DNA from: Platerodrilus igneus
Lineage: Eukaryota > Arthropoda > Insecta > Coleoptera > Lycidae
Length of the DNA stretch: 64,000 bases
Assembly (NCBI GenBank): GCA_036346225.1
Contig: JARFIW010001346.1
Span: 434,001-498,000 of the forward strand
Direction of reading: 5' to 3'
Under the pieces are notes generated by a model. It was not told the DNA's origin. It saw only the letters and a list, made by a program, of their open reading frames with translations, and did no database searches. The translations under genes were made by a program, and so were the position numbers. Every line of letters begins with the position of its first letter. Position 1 is the stretch's first letter. This document shows positions 43,856 through 57,885 of the stretch, in pieces.

Positions 43856-46130
43856 TTATCATCATTAGGTCTTCAGTCCTGGAACTGGTTGGATGCGTAC
43901 TATCATTATTTCCTATTCTGAACTAACGTACGCATTTCCCTGAAACTTGCACTGTCTGCTTCTATCACTATCTGATATGGGTCTAAATCTACATCCTTTT
44001 TCCTATCTCTGCTTGTAATATATTCCATACTATTCCCCAAAAATGCCTTAGAACGCATTTTGCCCTTCTATTTTTCCTATTTTTTTCAACAGATATCCTT
44101 GTTCTCCTACTATTTCTATAACCTAATTGTTATTAACTTTGTCTGTCCATGCTATCTTCCTCATACATCTGAAGCACAACATTCCAAAAGGCTGCTACCG
44201 TTTTTCTGTCTACTTTTTCTACTGTCCGTATTTCATAGGCATACTGTGGTGTGCTCCACACATATGTTTTCAACAATTTCCTTCTTGTTTCTATGTTTGT
44301 TGTCTTTCATTATAGGCGCTGTTCTTTCTTGTTAGATGCAGTTCGGTCCCCTTCAATTGTTTTACAATTATTACCCTATTCCTCCGACATTCAGTGGTGG
44401 TGAAGAGTGGTAAGTAGCCTGTCGCTGCCAAGTTCCCTTAGCACTAGAACATTTACCAATTTAACATTTTTTCCAATATATCTTTTCGCACAGTCAACAT
44501 TAGTTGCAGATATTTCACAACCAACACCTGTAGTTGTTTATAATAATAATCATCAGCCCTTATTTTTTCGTTATTAGGTTTCCGTCTCAAAACTGGTTGG
44601 ACACGTACCTGCACTTTTTTATATTTTGAGCTAGCCTACACAGTTCCCTGAAATTCTCACACAGCCTGTATACAGCTCGGTTCCCTTTCTATTGTTTTCT
44701 AATTTTATGCCTTATTTCACCAAGATTCAGTGAAGGGGATTAAGCAGCCATGGCTGCCAAGATCTCCCAACACTTAGACATTTGCCGAATTAATAGTTTT
44801 CCAGTAAATCCTTGCACACAATTAACATTATTCGAGAATATTGCCAAACCAATACTTGTAGTTGGTTATAATAATCATCATGTTTAAGTACAGTTACTTT
44901 TTTCGTCATTAATTTATCTATCTTGGGACTGGTTGGGTGTGTATCTCCATTGATTTCTATTCTGAGCTAGCCTACACATTTTCCCCCTTTTCTATTGTTT
45001 TTTCCATCATCACCCTCATAGCTAAAATAGCCTCCCGTGTTCCTCTGTTTTGCCTAAACCCGAATTGGCTTCTCCTAGTATTTCTCTAGCTCGTTTTTTT
45101 ATTCGCCTTTGTACAATTCTAGTTAATATTTATGATACGTGTGCTGTCAAAAATATTGTTTAAAAATTTTCACTTCTATCCGCGCTTTTCTTTTTTGGTA
45201 TAGTTACTATGATGCTACGTTTGAAATCTTTGGGTATCTCGCCTGTCTCATACATATAGCTTACAAGTTGGAAGAGATGTTCTGTTACTGCTTGTCCAGC
45301 GGCTTTTAGAGTTTCTGCTTGCACCTTATCTGTACCCGAAGCCTTACCATTTTTCAAACCCTTTAATGCTAATTCAAACTCATTTCTAAGTATAGGATAT
45401 CCCAAGTTATCATTTTCAATGTCTGATTCCTGTTCTAATGCAGATAGTTCCTCTTCTGCATATAAATTCCCTATATATTCTTGCTATCTACCCACTTTCT
45501 CTACATTTTCTATAATGTTGTTTCCTCCTGCATTCCTTATATTTTTGCTATACGGTTTTATATCCCTAAAATTGATTCTAATTAGTTTGTATGTCTCGTC
45601 TGTCTTTTCTATTTCCATCTTAGTTTGTATCTCTTTGCATTTTTCATCAATCCATTGTTCTTTAGCTTTCCTGCATTTGCGAATAATTTCCCATTTTATG
45701 ACTTCGTATCTCTGTTTTCCTGTTTCATTTGATTTATTTTTGTACCTTTCTTTTTCTTCTATTAAATTCAGGATATTCTTTGTTGTCCATGGTTTGGTAT
45801 TTTCTTTTTGTGTATACCCCAGAATATCTCTGGCCGCCATGTCTAGGCTGAATTTAATGTTATTCCATTCTGTTTCTACTTCCTTAGTATCAGATATTTT
45901 CCCGATATCTTTTAGCAATTCATTTGATTTTTTTCGAATATTTGTTGAATATCTTTATCTTTTAGTTTCTCTAAGTCAAAGTGCCTTTTTTTGTTTCTTT
46001 TTTTCAAATTTTTTTAATTTATGTGCGGCCTTCATAGTTACGATGTTGTGGTCAATGTTTATATCTGCTTCTAGGTAGTTTCTAAAGTCTTTTACTTGAT
46101 TCCTAAACCGTTGTCTAACACACAACATAA
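43856..46130 (-). mobile_element. second LINE copy, 5'-truncated and decayed
   Basis: Minus strand. It opens near 46130 with an EADINIDHNIVTMKAAHKL-like linker. Next is a linker domain (45918-45484) ending ENVEKVGR, then the start of reverse transcriptase (45405-45160) with LKNGKASGTDKVQAETLK and PKDFKRSIIVTIPKKK. A decayed palm follows, and a 3' region at 44360-43860 is homologous to the LINE at 38548-39685. Parts of the 3' region are duplicated around 44380-44990. The family is the same in both copies. I do not assign a clade. Confidence 0.75.
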
Positions 46131-47990
46131 AGGAAGTTACCTACATCACAAACATCTGATTTTGGTGGTACATTTAACGATTTTGTAAACGGTCAGGGAT
46201 TTATGTTTCTCAATCCCTTCTCTTATTGCTGGTTCTGGAACAATATCTTCAGTATTCTTTCAAATAAATCGAATTATATCATAATAGTAAAATCATCTTA
46301 GAGTTCAGGCAGAAGTAAAGAATGGGCTAACGAAAACTGGATATTGCCCTGAAAAAAACAAAAAATCTGTTTCTCAGAACTACTTTTGAGTATTGTATTT
46401 AAATAAGTTCAGGTGATGCACACAAAGCCTTTTGCACATTTTCGCACCAACGAAGTTGTATTGTGAAGTGATTAAGTTTTGAAATTTTAGTGTAAGGTAG
46501 GCTGTCATTAATTACTATGTTCCATTAGAGCAGCTTTCCCAGATCGTACAATAAACATACATACTATAAACCATAATTAGCTTTACATACCCCCACCTTA
46601 AACCATTTTGTAGACATTTTAATGCAAATATGTCAATAAACTATACGAGAACGCTTTATGCATCTAAACGAACATAGGAATGACCAAATATTGTACTGAC
46701 GAGGAAATTCTTTTTACAATAACCAAAAAAAAAATTGTATTTCAAGTTAAAGATTTTCCTAGCCCATAATCTCTTCAGCATCTTTTGTTAAAGTGTACAA
46801 GAGACTTTCTTTAAAATATTTGGCGGTGCGCTTTAAACGTGTTCCAAAGATTTCCTTTTATTTTCATTTTTGGCTTATTGTCGGAAACGGCGGCGTCCGC
46901 ACATTTAAACGCACGCTCTATTAGTCAATTAACACCACGAAAGAATGCAGCTTTTTTAATAATTTGTATGTATGTTTCAAATTTCTTCAAACATTGGTAA
47001 AGAATTGAAAATAGAATTTTTTAAGTGGTTTCATAGAAAAATGGTGATCATGTTTTTTACAAACCGGAACTATTCTTTTAGTAATTTCACGAAGTGGAAA
47101 ATCGTTTCTGCTTACGTAATCATCACACCAATAAAATCAATTAGCGTATGCAAAAGCAAAATAAATTAAAATAAATTTATCGAACATTTATTTTCTGACG
47201 CCTGCACCAAAATAAACCGTTTTAACGTCTTGATTTACACAAGCGTATCGATAAGATGTAAAAACTACCAACCTTTCTAGAATTAATAAAATTAACGTTT
47301 TGTATTAAAAAAAAGGTCATCAAATTTGAAATCTAAACCACTTCTTGATCATGGAAAGCTATGATAATAATTTAAAGTAACATTTAAAGTTACATCCTGA
47401 TATAATTTATAAAACATTGGGAATGCATACACGTTTTAATTTAACAGCGCATCGACACAAAGTAGAGTATATTATAATGCGTACGCAGCACTTTGAGAGA
47501 CGGTAGTATTAATATCATCAGAAAGCGGTCGAGTATTGATGTTGTAAGTTTATTCACTTACCATCTGATAATAATACTACTGGAACGTTTGAAGGCGCCA
47601 GGCAACAGAAAAACAAACGATTAAATGTAGAATGTCCAATTACTCACATCTTAGTCTCTTTTAAGGTATTAATTGTATGTTTCATCTCTGTTACTTCAAA
47701 GAGTTATTGACAACGTTGCAGGAAGCAAATGTGATACTAGATTTAATGTAAATTGAAAGGAAGATATACGACGGATGCAAAATTAAATGGTTTTGAAAGG
47801 ACTCTACAATGATAGGAAAATACAAAATAGTGTATATCTATATATTTAACTATTTTACAATGTTTTTGTGATTTTGGGCTTCTTCAAGAAATAAACAACA
47901 ATATACTCCACATATGTAATGACCTATTTCCGCTATTTCTGGTGGACGCAAAAACGTATCAACTTTGTAAGGACGCAGAATTGTTAGCAA

Positions 47991-47994
<4 letters not shown>
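46131..47994. other. unassigned intronic sequence
   Basis: AT-rich sequence without recognisable genes. Small frames such as that at 46972-47169 have no motif. Confidence 0.4.

Positions 47995-48027
<33 letters not shown>
47995..48027. repeat. (TA)n microsatellite
   Basis: TA tract at the left edge of the inverted head unit of the tRNA-like array. Confidence 0.85.
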
Positions 48028-48030
<3 letters not shown>

Positions 48031-48143
48031 TTTTAGGTAGTTAATTACATAAGTCAAAAATTGACAATGTCAGATATGATTGACAAAAATGCCGAACGTA
48101 ATTGAACACGATTTAAATTTGAAAATTTCCCAATTGTGTCATC

Positions 48144-48217
48144 GGTCTCGGTGGCGTAATTGGTAAACGCATGGTTCCAGCAAAACCAAGATACAGGTTC
48201 AAATCCTGTCCAAGACC
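48144..48217 (+). tRNA. tRNA-like sequence, plus-strand head copy (probable pseudogene or tRNA-derived repeat)
   Basis: This 74-base cloverleaf candidate has acceptor arms GGTCTCG and CAAGACC (one mismatch). The A box is TGGCGTAATTGG and the B box GGTTCAAATCC. The anticodon stem is TGGTT/AACCA with loop CCAGCAA, and the T stem ACAGG/CCTGT. Read literally the anticodon would be AGC, but position 33 is C rather than T. The same sequence is repeated eight times in inverted orientation from 48492 onward with anticodon-loop changes, so it is best seen as tRNA-derived. Confidence 0.5.
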
Positions 48218-48304
48218 TTATATTTTCCATCTTTCAATCACTAGCTCGATTTGAAATGATCATTTGGGCTTTGCATAAAAGTCTAAGTTATTATTTCATC
48301 TTAT

Positions 48305-48309
<5 letters not shown>

Positions 48310-48354
<45 letters not shown>
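48310..48354. repeat. (TA)n microsatellite at the centre of an inverted pair
   Basis: About 22 TA units lie between the plus-oriented head unit and the minus-oriented array. Confidence 0.9.
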
Positions 48355-48356
<2 letters not shown>

Positions 48357-51300
48357 TAGTTATTTACACAAGGTAATTTGATAAATACTACCATATTACA
48401 GTTAATAAGATGAAATAATAACTTAGACTTATACAAATCTCAAATGATCATTTCAAATCAAGCTAGCAATTGAAAGATGGAAAAATTAGAAGATCTTGGA
48501 CAGGACTTGAATCTGTATCTTAGTCTTTCCAGGACCATGCATTTACAAATTACACCACCCAGACCGATGACGATAATTGGAAAATCTACAAATTCAAATC
48601 ATGTACACAACTATACATATACCGAACCTTCAATTACATTTGGCTTTTTTGTCAATCATATCTGACATTATCAAGTTTTTGACATATGTTAGTTATAGGC
48701 AGGAAGGAAGCAGCACTCAAAATTATGGTTATAAGCCAAGCATTAAATATTTTGGTAGTTATTTACACAAGGTAAGTAGATAAATACTATCGTATTACAG
48801 TGAATAATATGAAATAATAACTTAGACTTTTATGCAAAGCCCAAATGATCATTTCAAATCGACCTAGTAATTGAAAGATGGAAAATATATGGTCTTGGAC
48901 AGGTCTTGAACCTGTAGCTTAGTCATTCCAGGACCATGCGTTTACCAATTACGCCACCGAGACCGATGATGATAATTGGAAAATTTACAAATTCAAATCG
49001 TGTACACAACTACACATAAACCTAACTTTCAATTACGTTTGGCATTTTTGTGAATCATATCTGACATTGTCAAGTTTTTGACTTGTGTCAGTTATAGACA
49101 AGAAGCAACGCTCAAAATTACGGCTATAAGTCAAGTATTAAATATATAAATATTTTAGGTAGTTATTTACACAAGTTAAGTAAATAAATACTATCGTATT
49201 ATGGTCAAATGAAATAATAACTTAAACTTTTATGCAAAGCCCAAATGATCATTTCAAATTGAGCTAGTAATTGAAAGATGGAAAATATAAGGACTTGGAC
49301 AGGACTTGAACCTGTATTTTAGTCTTTCCAGGACCATGTGTTTACCAATTATGCCACTGAGACCGTCGACGATAATTGGAAAATTTACAAATTTATATTG
49401 TGTACACAACTATACATAAACCTAACTTTCAATTACGTTCGGCATTTTTGTCAATCATATCTGACTTTGTCAAGTTTATGACTTATGTCAGTTATAGACA
49501 GGAAACTATGTTCTAAATTACGCTATAAGCCAAGTATTAAATATATAAATATTTTAGGTAGTTATTTACACAAGGTAAGTTGATAAATACTATCATATTA
49601 CGGTTAATAAGATGAAATGATAACTTAGACTTTTATGCAAGGCCAAAGGATCATTTCAAATCTAGCCAGTAATTCAAAGATGGAAAATATAAGGTCTTGG
49701 ACATGACTTGAACTTGTATCTTAGTCTTTCCAGGACCATTGCGTTTACCAATTATGCCACCGAGACCAATGTCGATAATTGGAAAATTTACAAATTCAAA
49801 TCGTGTACAAAACCATACTTAAACCTAACTTTCAATTACGTTTGACATTCTTGTGAGCCATATCTGACAGTGTCAAGTTTTTGATTTATGTCGGTTATAG
49901 ACAGGAAACAATGTTCAAAATTATGGCTATAAGCCAAGTATTAAATATATAAATATATTAGGTAGAAATTTACACAAGGTAAGTTGATAAATACTATCGT
50001 ACTGCAGTTAATAAGGTGAAGTAATAACAGACTTTTATGCAAAGCCCAAATGATCATTTCAAATTGAGCTAGTAACTGAAAGATGGAAAATATAAGGTAT
50101 TGGACAGGACTTGAACCGGTATCTTAGTCTTTCCAGGACCATGCGTTTACCAATTACTTCACCAAGACTGATGACGATAATTGGAAAATTTACAAATTCA
50201 AATCGTGTACACAACTATACATAAACCTAACTTTCAATTACATTTGGCATATTTGTCAATCATATCTGACATTGTCAAGTTTTTAACTTATGTCAGTTAT
50301 AGACAGGAAGCAACGCTCGAAATTACGTCTATAAGCCAAGTATTAAATATATAATAATTTCAGGTAGTTATTTACACAAGTTAAGTTGATAAATACTATC
50401 GTATTGTGGACAATAAGATGTAATAATAACTTAGACTTTTATGCAAAGCCCAAATGATCATTTCAAATTGAGCTAGTAATCGAAATATGGAAAATATAAA
50501 ATCTTGGACAGGACTTGAACCTGTATCTTAGTCTTTCCAGGACCATGCGTTTTCCTATTACGCCACCGAGATCGATGACGATAATTGGAAAATTTACAAA
50601 TTCAAATCGAGTACAAAACCATACATAAACCTAACTTTCAATTACATTTGGCATTTTTGTCAATCGTATCTGACAGTGTCAAGTTTTTGACTTATATCAG
50701 TATTAGACAGGAAGCAACGTTCAAAATTACGGCTATAAGCCAAGTATTAAATATATAAATATTTTAGGTAGTGATTTACACAAGGTAAATTGATAAATAC
50801 TATGGTACTACAGTTTGCTACGTACAGCGACGTAGTCTAGAAACAAACAAAGAAAGAATGGCCAGGGCTCAGTTGGTGAGTAGGCGAGGTATTCTAACTA
50901 TCACAATAAAAGAAGACCTGAAATAAAAAGACACGCACTCATTTACAACTCACAAAAATAATCATACAACCTCTAATTACCAAAAAAAGGTATATTACAC
51001 CAGAACAGTAGTCCCAAAAATTAACACAGAAAAAAAGAATCAATACTTAAAGTGGTGAGCTGCCATTTTTAGGTCCCCCATATTAATTACCAAGAAAAAG
51101 AAATTACAATCCTAAAAACAACAGCTCTAAATCATTATCTTACATATAACAATTAAACATATAAAATCGTTAGCACTACAATGTCTTAATTAATAAAAAT
51201 TTACAATCCCAGAAAAAAGGAAAACCCCCCGTTCTAACTTACCGTCATAAGTATACAATTACACATGTTGGATGGTCACAGTATGTACAATATTAATGAT

Positions 51301-52880
51301 AAATACCATCTCACCTAACTATTCTCATGTTAACAACTACAAAGTGTAGGCTTCGAATCGAACCTAACAAACATGTGGTTGCAGCACTTTCCCAGGATCA
51401 GTGCCAACAAAAGAAACAAAGAAATCGGGGCTAAAGACTCACCCACGTCCAGGTTGTAGGCTGGCTCCCGTCTTTAGGGACAGGGTGGAACAGCTGTGTG
51501 CGGGATCACGCCATGCGCGTGACCTCCCGTGTCAACAAAGTGATCGTTAGGTCCACCGGAGGAAGCTAGAATAATTACAGGTAAACTACTTACCACGCAT
51601 TATTGCATGCACGCAATTCCATAAAAACAAAAAAACCGGGAACGAAAAATATAACAATCACGAGTGCTTTTGAAAATTTAGAAAAGAAAGTGAATAGTAA
51701 TTCGTTTTAAATACTAACCAGACTTCAGAGTATTGCTAAGGTTATCAAACGTGCTTAGGAAACTTGAAAAGACGGTTTTATCGGATAGTTCAATACCTTA
51801 TTTTAACGAGTTTTAAATTGAAACAATACAATATAATTACATGCTATCGCAATGTATAACGGGTTCACGGATACCTAAAACAGGTTATAAACTATTTAAT
51901 TTATAGGATAAACGTTTCGTTTGAAAGCAACTATATTTGAAATGGAAATTATTAGGAAGCGTACTTATTGTGAACAGGTAAGATATACAGAATGTTGTTG
52001 GCGTATTGAAGAGTAGAAACGGAATCGATGTGAATGAATAATAAAATAAACAGATATGGTTTTGCCGTCGAAAATAAATGTAACAAGTTAATAAGATGAA
52101 ATAATAACTTAGGCTTTAATGCAAAGCCCAATTGATCATTTCAAACCGAGCTAGTAATTGAAAGATGGAAAATATAAGGTCTTGGACAGGACTTGAACCT
52201 GTATCTTGGTTTTGCGGAACCATGTGTTTACCAATTAGGCCACCGAGACCGATGACGATAATTGGAAAATCTACAAATTCAAATCATGTACACAACTATA
52301 CATAAACCTAACCTTCAGTTACATTTGGCATTTTTGTCAATCATATCTGACATTATCAAGTTTTTGACATATGTCAGTTATAGGCAGGAAGCAGCACTCA
52401 GAATTATGGCTATAAGCCAAGCATTAAATATATATTTTGGTAGTTATTTACACAAGGTAAGTAGATAAATACTATCATATTACAGTGAATAATATGAAAT
52501 AATAACTTAGACTTTTATGCAAAGCCCAAATGATCATTTCAAATCGAACCAGTAATTGAAAGATGGCAAATATAAGGTCTTGGACAGGTCTTGAACCTGT
52601 AGCTTAGTCTTTTCAGGACCATGCGTTTACCAATTACGCCACCGAGACCGATGATGATAATTGGAAAATTTACAAATTCAAATCGTGTACACAACTACAC
52701 ATAAACCTAGCTTTCAATTACATTTGGCATTTTTGTCAATCATATCTGACAGTGTCAAGTTTTTGACTTGTGTCAGTTATAGACAAGAAGAAACGCTCAA
52801 AATTACGGCTATAAGCCAAGTATTAAGTATATAAATATTTTTGGTAGTTATTTACACAAGTTAAGTAAATAATAAAGCCA
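48355..52880 (-). repeat. 403-bp tandem array, each unit carrying a tRNA-like sequence
   Basis: Eight units in the same orientation repeat every 398-405 bases once the solo LTR is removed. The tRNA-like parts (minus strand) are at 48492-48565, 48891-48964, 49291-49364, 49693-49767, 50096-50169, 50499-50573, 52178-52250 and 52576-52649. Most have acceptor GGTCTCG/CCAAGACC-like arms, the A box TGGCGTAATTGG and the B box GGTTCAAGTCC. The loop CTGGAAA would read GGA, but without a serine-type long variable arm. Flanking unit sequence (GGTAGTTATTTACACAAGG, GATGAAATAATAACTTAGAC, GTCAATCATATCTGACA) repeats too. Confidence 0.85.
50816..52085. mobile_element. solo LTR, 1,270 bp, inserted in the tRNA-like array
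   Basis: It begins TGCTACGTAC and ends AAATGTAACA, so it has TG...CA ends. It is flanked by AGTT at 50812-50815 and 52086-52089. Removing it with one AGTT restores the array unit (CAGTTAATAAGATGAAAT) and its normal 403-base spacing. No gag or pol motif lies inside. A 4-bp duplication is usual for some Ty3/gypsy groups. Orientation is not certain. Confidence 0.8.
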
Positions 52881-52884
52881 AGTA

Positions 52885-52906
52885 TATATATATATATATA
52901 TATATT
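52885..52906. repeat. (TA)n microsatellite
   Basis: Short TA tract at the right end of the array. Confidence 0.85.
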
Positions 52907-55124
52907 ATTATCGTGTAAGTTATAGGTTAAGAGGTACAGATAAGTCAAGAAAATAAATTTGTAACGACCGTGTATGTAAAAAATATCAATAATTTCTTCA
53001 CACACCAAATTAATTAGTTTTGACATTAAAACAAGCGAATAATAGCATACTTTTGTATTTATAAATCGTAGTGTTAAATTTACATAAGTGTTGAAGCTTT
53101 GTAGTACGTGAAAGCTCAAGGAGGATACGAATAGAATTAGCTTTAATAATTTGAAGGGTGTAAATCAAACACATCAAATAATAAAGAGAGCTTTTGGGTA
53201 TAAAATCAATAATGTAAACACATATTTTCCATTTAACTAAGCAAGCGTTTGTTAAAAATAAATCCTAAGAAATTCTACGGGTTGAACAACATGGAAAGTA
53301 CGATTTCAAACGGACAATCAATTCAGAGAAGAGCCTGATAAATAAACAAGTTCATGGAACCTGAATGTACGTTGGAACAATTTGGTAGAAATTTAGTTAA
53401 CGATCGATGCGAAGGCTACGAAAACAACAGGTGGTTAAAAAGCAAGTTGAGACGGGATATCGATAACATAGACGAGACGAGGAAAACAAATAGAGACGTT
53501 GGATAAAACACTCGTTTAAAGTACGCGACAAAATTTAGAGGTCAACCACAATATCGATTTTATGTTGATTGAGTAGGATTGTAAAAGAGACAACGAATAT
53601 GAGTTAGACGAAGGTTAGATAGTGGAAGGCTAGACCGAAGAATGGGAGAAATGTTTGTGATTGGCTGAGTGCTAGGGGGTGAGAGAATATTTCAAGAAGA
53701 GCGCGACGGTTGTATTTTGTGAACCAGTGTTTCGGACCAAACCGACGATGGAGTGAGAATTCTAAGTTTTACAAAGTTCGTTGAATATAAAATTTTCAGA
53801 ATCGGTTACGGTAGGGAGCTTTTCGATTGAAATAGGGTGCAGGAGGTGTGTATTGACCATTATAAATGCACGAGGAGACGTAGTAGGGCTCTCTTACTCT
53901 TACTTCGCTTATCTCTGTGACTTTGCTTAGCTCTTTGACTACACTGAGCTCTTACTTGACTTACTTCTACAGTAACATCTAAGTGTAAAATTTTATAAAA
54001 CGGTGTTAGTGCAGTCCGTCGAAAGTTAATTAAAAGTGTGAGAAGCACGAGTGGGTGCTATTTTGTAAACGGTGCTGTAGCTACAGACAAAGAACGAACG
54101 AGGGATGTTACTAAGGCAAGCGTGCTGAGAAATTTTTGGGACGAGGATGCTGGGTGTTTGGTAGATGCGGAAGATGCTTAACTTGGTTTGGACAATTATA
54201 TGTTTCTAACATTGAAGGCGTCTGCAGAGACTTGGATAGCGATTGGAAATGAGTTTGATCTACATATAGCAAAGAGGTGTATGGAAGCAATGACGAGGTT
54301 TTGTTGGATAACATCTTCAGAGACGACGGTGAAAAAAGCTTACTCCAGGTAACGAAATTAATTTCTATTGTTATTGCTTGAACATTTTGTGGTTATTTTG
54401 TGCTAGAGTGATTTGACACATTGGGTGTGTATTTTATGAACATAAAAGCTTATTTGAAGGGTATATGTAAAGGACAATTTGTATCTATTATTTAAAGGTG
54501 TAAATAAATGACGTAAAAATTTGATGTAAAGAGAAACGGGTCTTTAAGGTTGTTGAACACAAAGATGCGATTTATTTATGCATTTAGAGTAACAGGGTTT
54601 ATACTGAGCTCACCATAGACCAGAGAAAAATTCAATTTAGGGTTTCAAGATAGGCCCATCTACTTATATAAAACAAAAACTGTTGAAATAAATTCAAGTC
54701 ATGAAATTTAAAAGGATTTAATGATTGAGATTGTAATATTTTATGAAGCTGTATATCCGTATTTGTAAATATTGAGATGGAGATTTAAAAATTTTGATTT
54801 GTATGAATAAAAGGTTGTATGTTTTGTTGAATTATTTGAGGGGTAATTTATTTGGTAGTATCAGTGCGAAAGAGCGAACTTAGGATGGTAAGTATCTATG
54901 AAGAAGCAGATTTTAGAGCTAGCCGTGGTATGCTGAAAAAAGGGGGTGTCCCAGATAAAATTCAAAAATTTTTATTTTCAGGAAATATTTATGTAACTTT
55001 CGCAGGGGCATAATCCAGAGAAATCCACTGCAGCCCAACGCTGGGGCAGCGATTCCAGAGTATTCACAGCAATTTTATGACGGCCCAATGCTGGGGCTCG
55101 ATTGGTCTTTAGGGAAATCCACTG

Positions 55125-55128
<4 letters not shown>
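52907..55128 (+). repeat. possible decayed long LTR related to the element at 1-7285
   Basis: A TATA-like ATTATAAATGC at 53858 precedes a CTCTTACTCTTACTTCGC tract, resembling the TATA plus CGCTCTCTTAG arrangement of the left LTRs. The 3' part holds two GGCCCAA/GCCCAA...TGGGGC motifs (55030 and 55074) and ends in GCAATATATATA, as does the region after the left 3' LTR. Overall alignment is weak by eye. There is no coding sequence. It could equally be unrelated LTR or intronic DNA. Confidence 0.3.

Positions 55129-55177
<49 letters not shown>
55129..55177. repeat. (TA)n microsatellite
   Basis: About 24 TA units directly after CACTGCAA. Confidence 0.9.
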
Positions 55178-55179
<2 letters not shown>

Positions 55180-57885
55180 TGTGTATCAAATAGAAATATA
55201 ACAAGTTATTCGTCAGCAATTAAGTAATAAAACTCTTTTGTTTTTACCAAGCTTTCGATCTATTTAAGATATTCATCAGGGTACTAATAAATAAATCAAT
55301 GTAGTTACCTCTAATGAAGGAACAATATAATGTTACTTACAAAACTGTGAGTTAAAATACTATATTAAAATTGACCAAAAAAACATTTTAATACTGTGGT
55401 TGAGAACATATACACACAAAAATTTCTAAAAAGTTGAATATAAGCACTAACAACTCAACAAGTCACACAATGCACTTACATATTAAAATAGATTTGAGCT
55501 TATAACTTATTAATTACAACAAGCCTGACAGATAATAGTTCACTGATATTAAATTATCACGGAATATAAACCAAACAATCTGTCCTAGGTGTATAAAATA
55601 GAAAACATGTGTTGAAAAGAGATTGCCTGCGGTAATTGAATTATTTTTTTGAAATAATCATCGACTTATTGTGCAAAATGTTTATTAATTTGGGTGTTAA
55701 GCCATATATTAGCGGTAACCTTTTGTGTATGATCATGTCACTAGATTCCTCGCTAGTTGGACATTTATTTATAATACTCGTACTAAATACCAACTTAACA
55801 AGAGGTAACACGGTTTCCTAACACAAAAAAAAAACATACATACTGTTAGCCGCAGGAGTAACCGTTTTTACCACGAATAGACTCTGGTCGGTGAGGGGGA
55901 GTGGGAATTTGCACCAAGATACAAATAACCTAAGGTCGACACAGTGAACAAGAGTCTTGGAGAGCGCCACCTAAATCGGAACTGTATGCCTAACGTGAAA
56001 TTAATCTAGGAAATTTCTCATGCACTCTGTAGATGCTTAACGGACATAAAACTCGACAACAAGGGACTACAAATAGCATATAATCGTTTACTGACACAAG
56101 TTATGGTTTCTATTATTCATAGGGTTTAACATAAACATCAATTTTATAACATAACTAGGCTTAAATTCAAGCGCTTGGGTTAATGAAACCAATGTACTTT
56201 TCAATATGAAACTTACACTTATAAGAAATTAAATAGCTGTAGTATATTTTCATTATGTTCACTTTGTATAAATTTAAAATCAGTCGAACGCTGCTTGCGG
56301 TGGTACCAACGCTTGTGCGTACGATGATGCAAATAAAAATGTCTACCAAACGAATGTGTACAATAATTCGTTGGTTAAATTAATTCCGACGCACAACTAT
56401 TCTGACATTTTATCTTTACTGATTTATTTGGTTAATTAAATAATTAAAGTAACCCGTGGGTTCTTTAATATTCTCTGAAGAAACCAGCGAACTTTAAGGA
56501 AGGATTTCCTTAAAATGGTGGAACGCAACTATCTTCTGACTATGCTAGGGGTCTATTCTTCGGGTAGAGCTTATGAGGATTGGTCGTGTTTTTTTTTACA
56601 AAACATTATTTACTTACTGTGGCTTAATTTATACCAAAATAGGGGTATGGGGAGGGCGCCACCAAGTCATTAAGTTTTAAACACAGAGTTTCCCTAAGGG
56701 GGACTTGGGAGTCCTTAGAGAGGAATATTGTATTTACTGCTTACGCAGGAGCTGTAAAGAAAATTGAATTAAATTAACAAAGGAGAACACAAGAGGTCTA
56801 CTCTTGCTACCTCATAATAAGAAAAGCTATAAATATCAATTATACACACACTTTTATAGACACATATATTAGGCATCAAATTTTGAAAGTGCTATCAGTG
56901 CTCCTTCGTCAAATGGGAGCTACAAATATCATTATATTGAAGGTATTTATGCCTTTTATTCCTTAATCCAATTACCCTATTTTTGAACTCACTTGTTCAA
57001 AATAAAACAATTAATTAAATGAATTAAATGCTGATTCTTTAATTAAATGTTGCTTCATTATAAAAAGTTGTATGTACTAAATTTTCATATCAAAAATGGT
57101 ACTTTAATTTCTTCTACACAGATGTAGAATGATAAATTCAAATAAAATATCAAATATTTCTTTTTGTTACAAAATTATCTCAAATCAATACCCAAAATAT
57201 CAGATCTGTTATTAGGCTTACAAGTTTATACAGAAATATCAAAAATCTAATAATTTAACTTGCAAATGCTTTAACTATAATTACACATAGATGAAAACTT
57301 TAATCAGAACTCAATTAAGGTGTTTAAGCTTGTTAGCAATAATAATGGTAATAACGCTGGATTTAAATATTTACCATTACAAAACATCAAAAGTCTTTTA
57401 TAGTTTGTTAAGCAAAATAATAATTATAGGTCATCACAATGTTATTTTTCAGATGTTGCTTTGTATCAATGTTGACCAAATGCGGACGTCATGTGAAAAT
57501 AATAAAGAACGCTTACCTTGTATAGCCAGATTCTTGTTTATGCGACTGTGTTACATTGTATTAAACTAGATGTGCATACATACGGTTCCTTGACAAACAA
57601 ATGATGTCGCTGTCCACATATTGTAGTGCAGCCAATCAACTGCACGCTTCTTGGACCCAATTATACAAGCTCAAAGTGTATTTCTTCTACGCAAAAACGA
57701 AACAAACCAAAATCCAGCCAAACAGTTATCAAAAAAATGCTAAGCTTCCTTCTATTACGGTATTTCGCTCGTTACCAAACCATTATGTTGAGTGTAATTA
57801 TCCACATTATTACTTGTAAATACATCATAGCAATTAAAGGATTATCGTAAATGTTAATTATAGGACGTTGAGATTAAAACAAAAG
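55178..57885. other. unassigned intronic sequence
   Basis: AT-rich. A block at 55246-55285 (ACCAAGCTTTCGATCTATTT then ATTCATCAGGGTA) recalls terminal motifs of some Penelope-like elements, but no coding part supports this. Frames at 57291-57850 have no recognisable domain. Confidence 0.35.

Noticed and set aside
45419..46078. 219-residue plus-strand frame
   Set aside because: Antisense to the LINE linker and reverse transcriptase region; the S/F/L-rich translation is typical of an antisense frame.
48160..48783. Frames of 62-73 residues, and the match at 52262-52468
   Set aside because: Repeated units of the tRNA-like array translated by chance.
55246..55285. Penelope-like terminal motif
   Set aside because: A single short resemblance from memory, without reverse transcriptase, nuclease or ribozyme structure that I could support.
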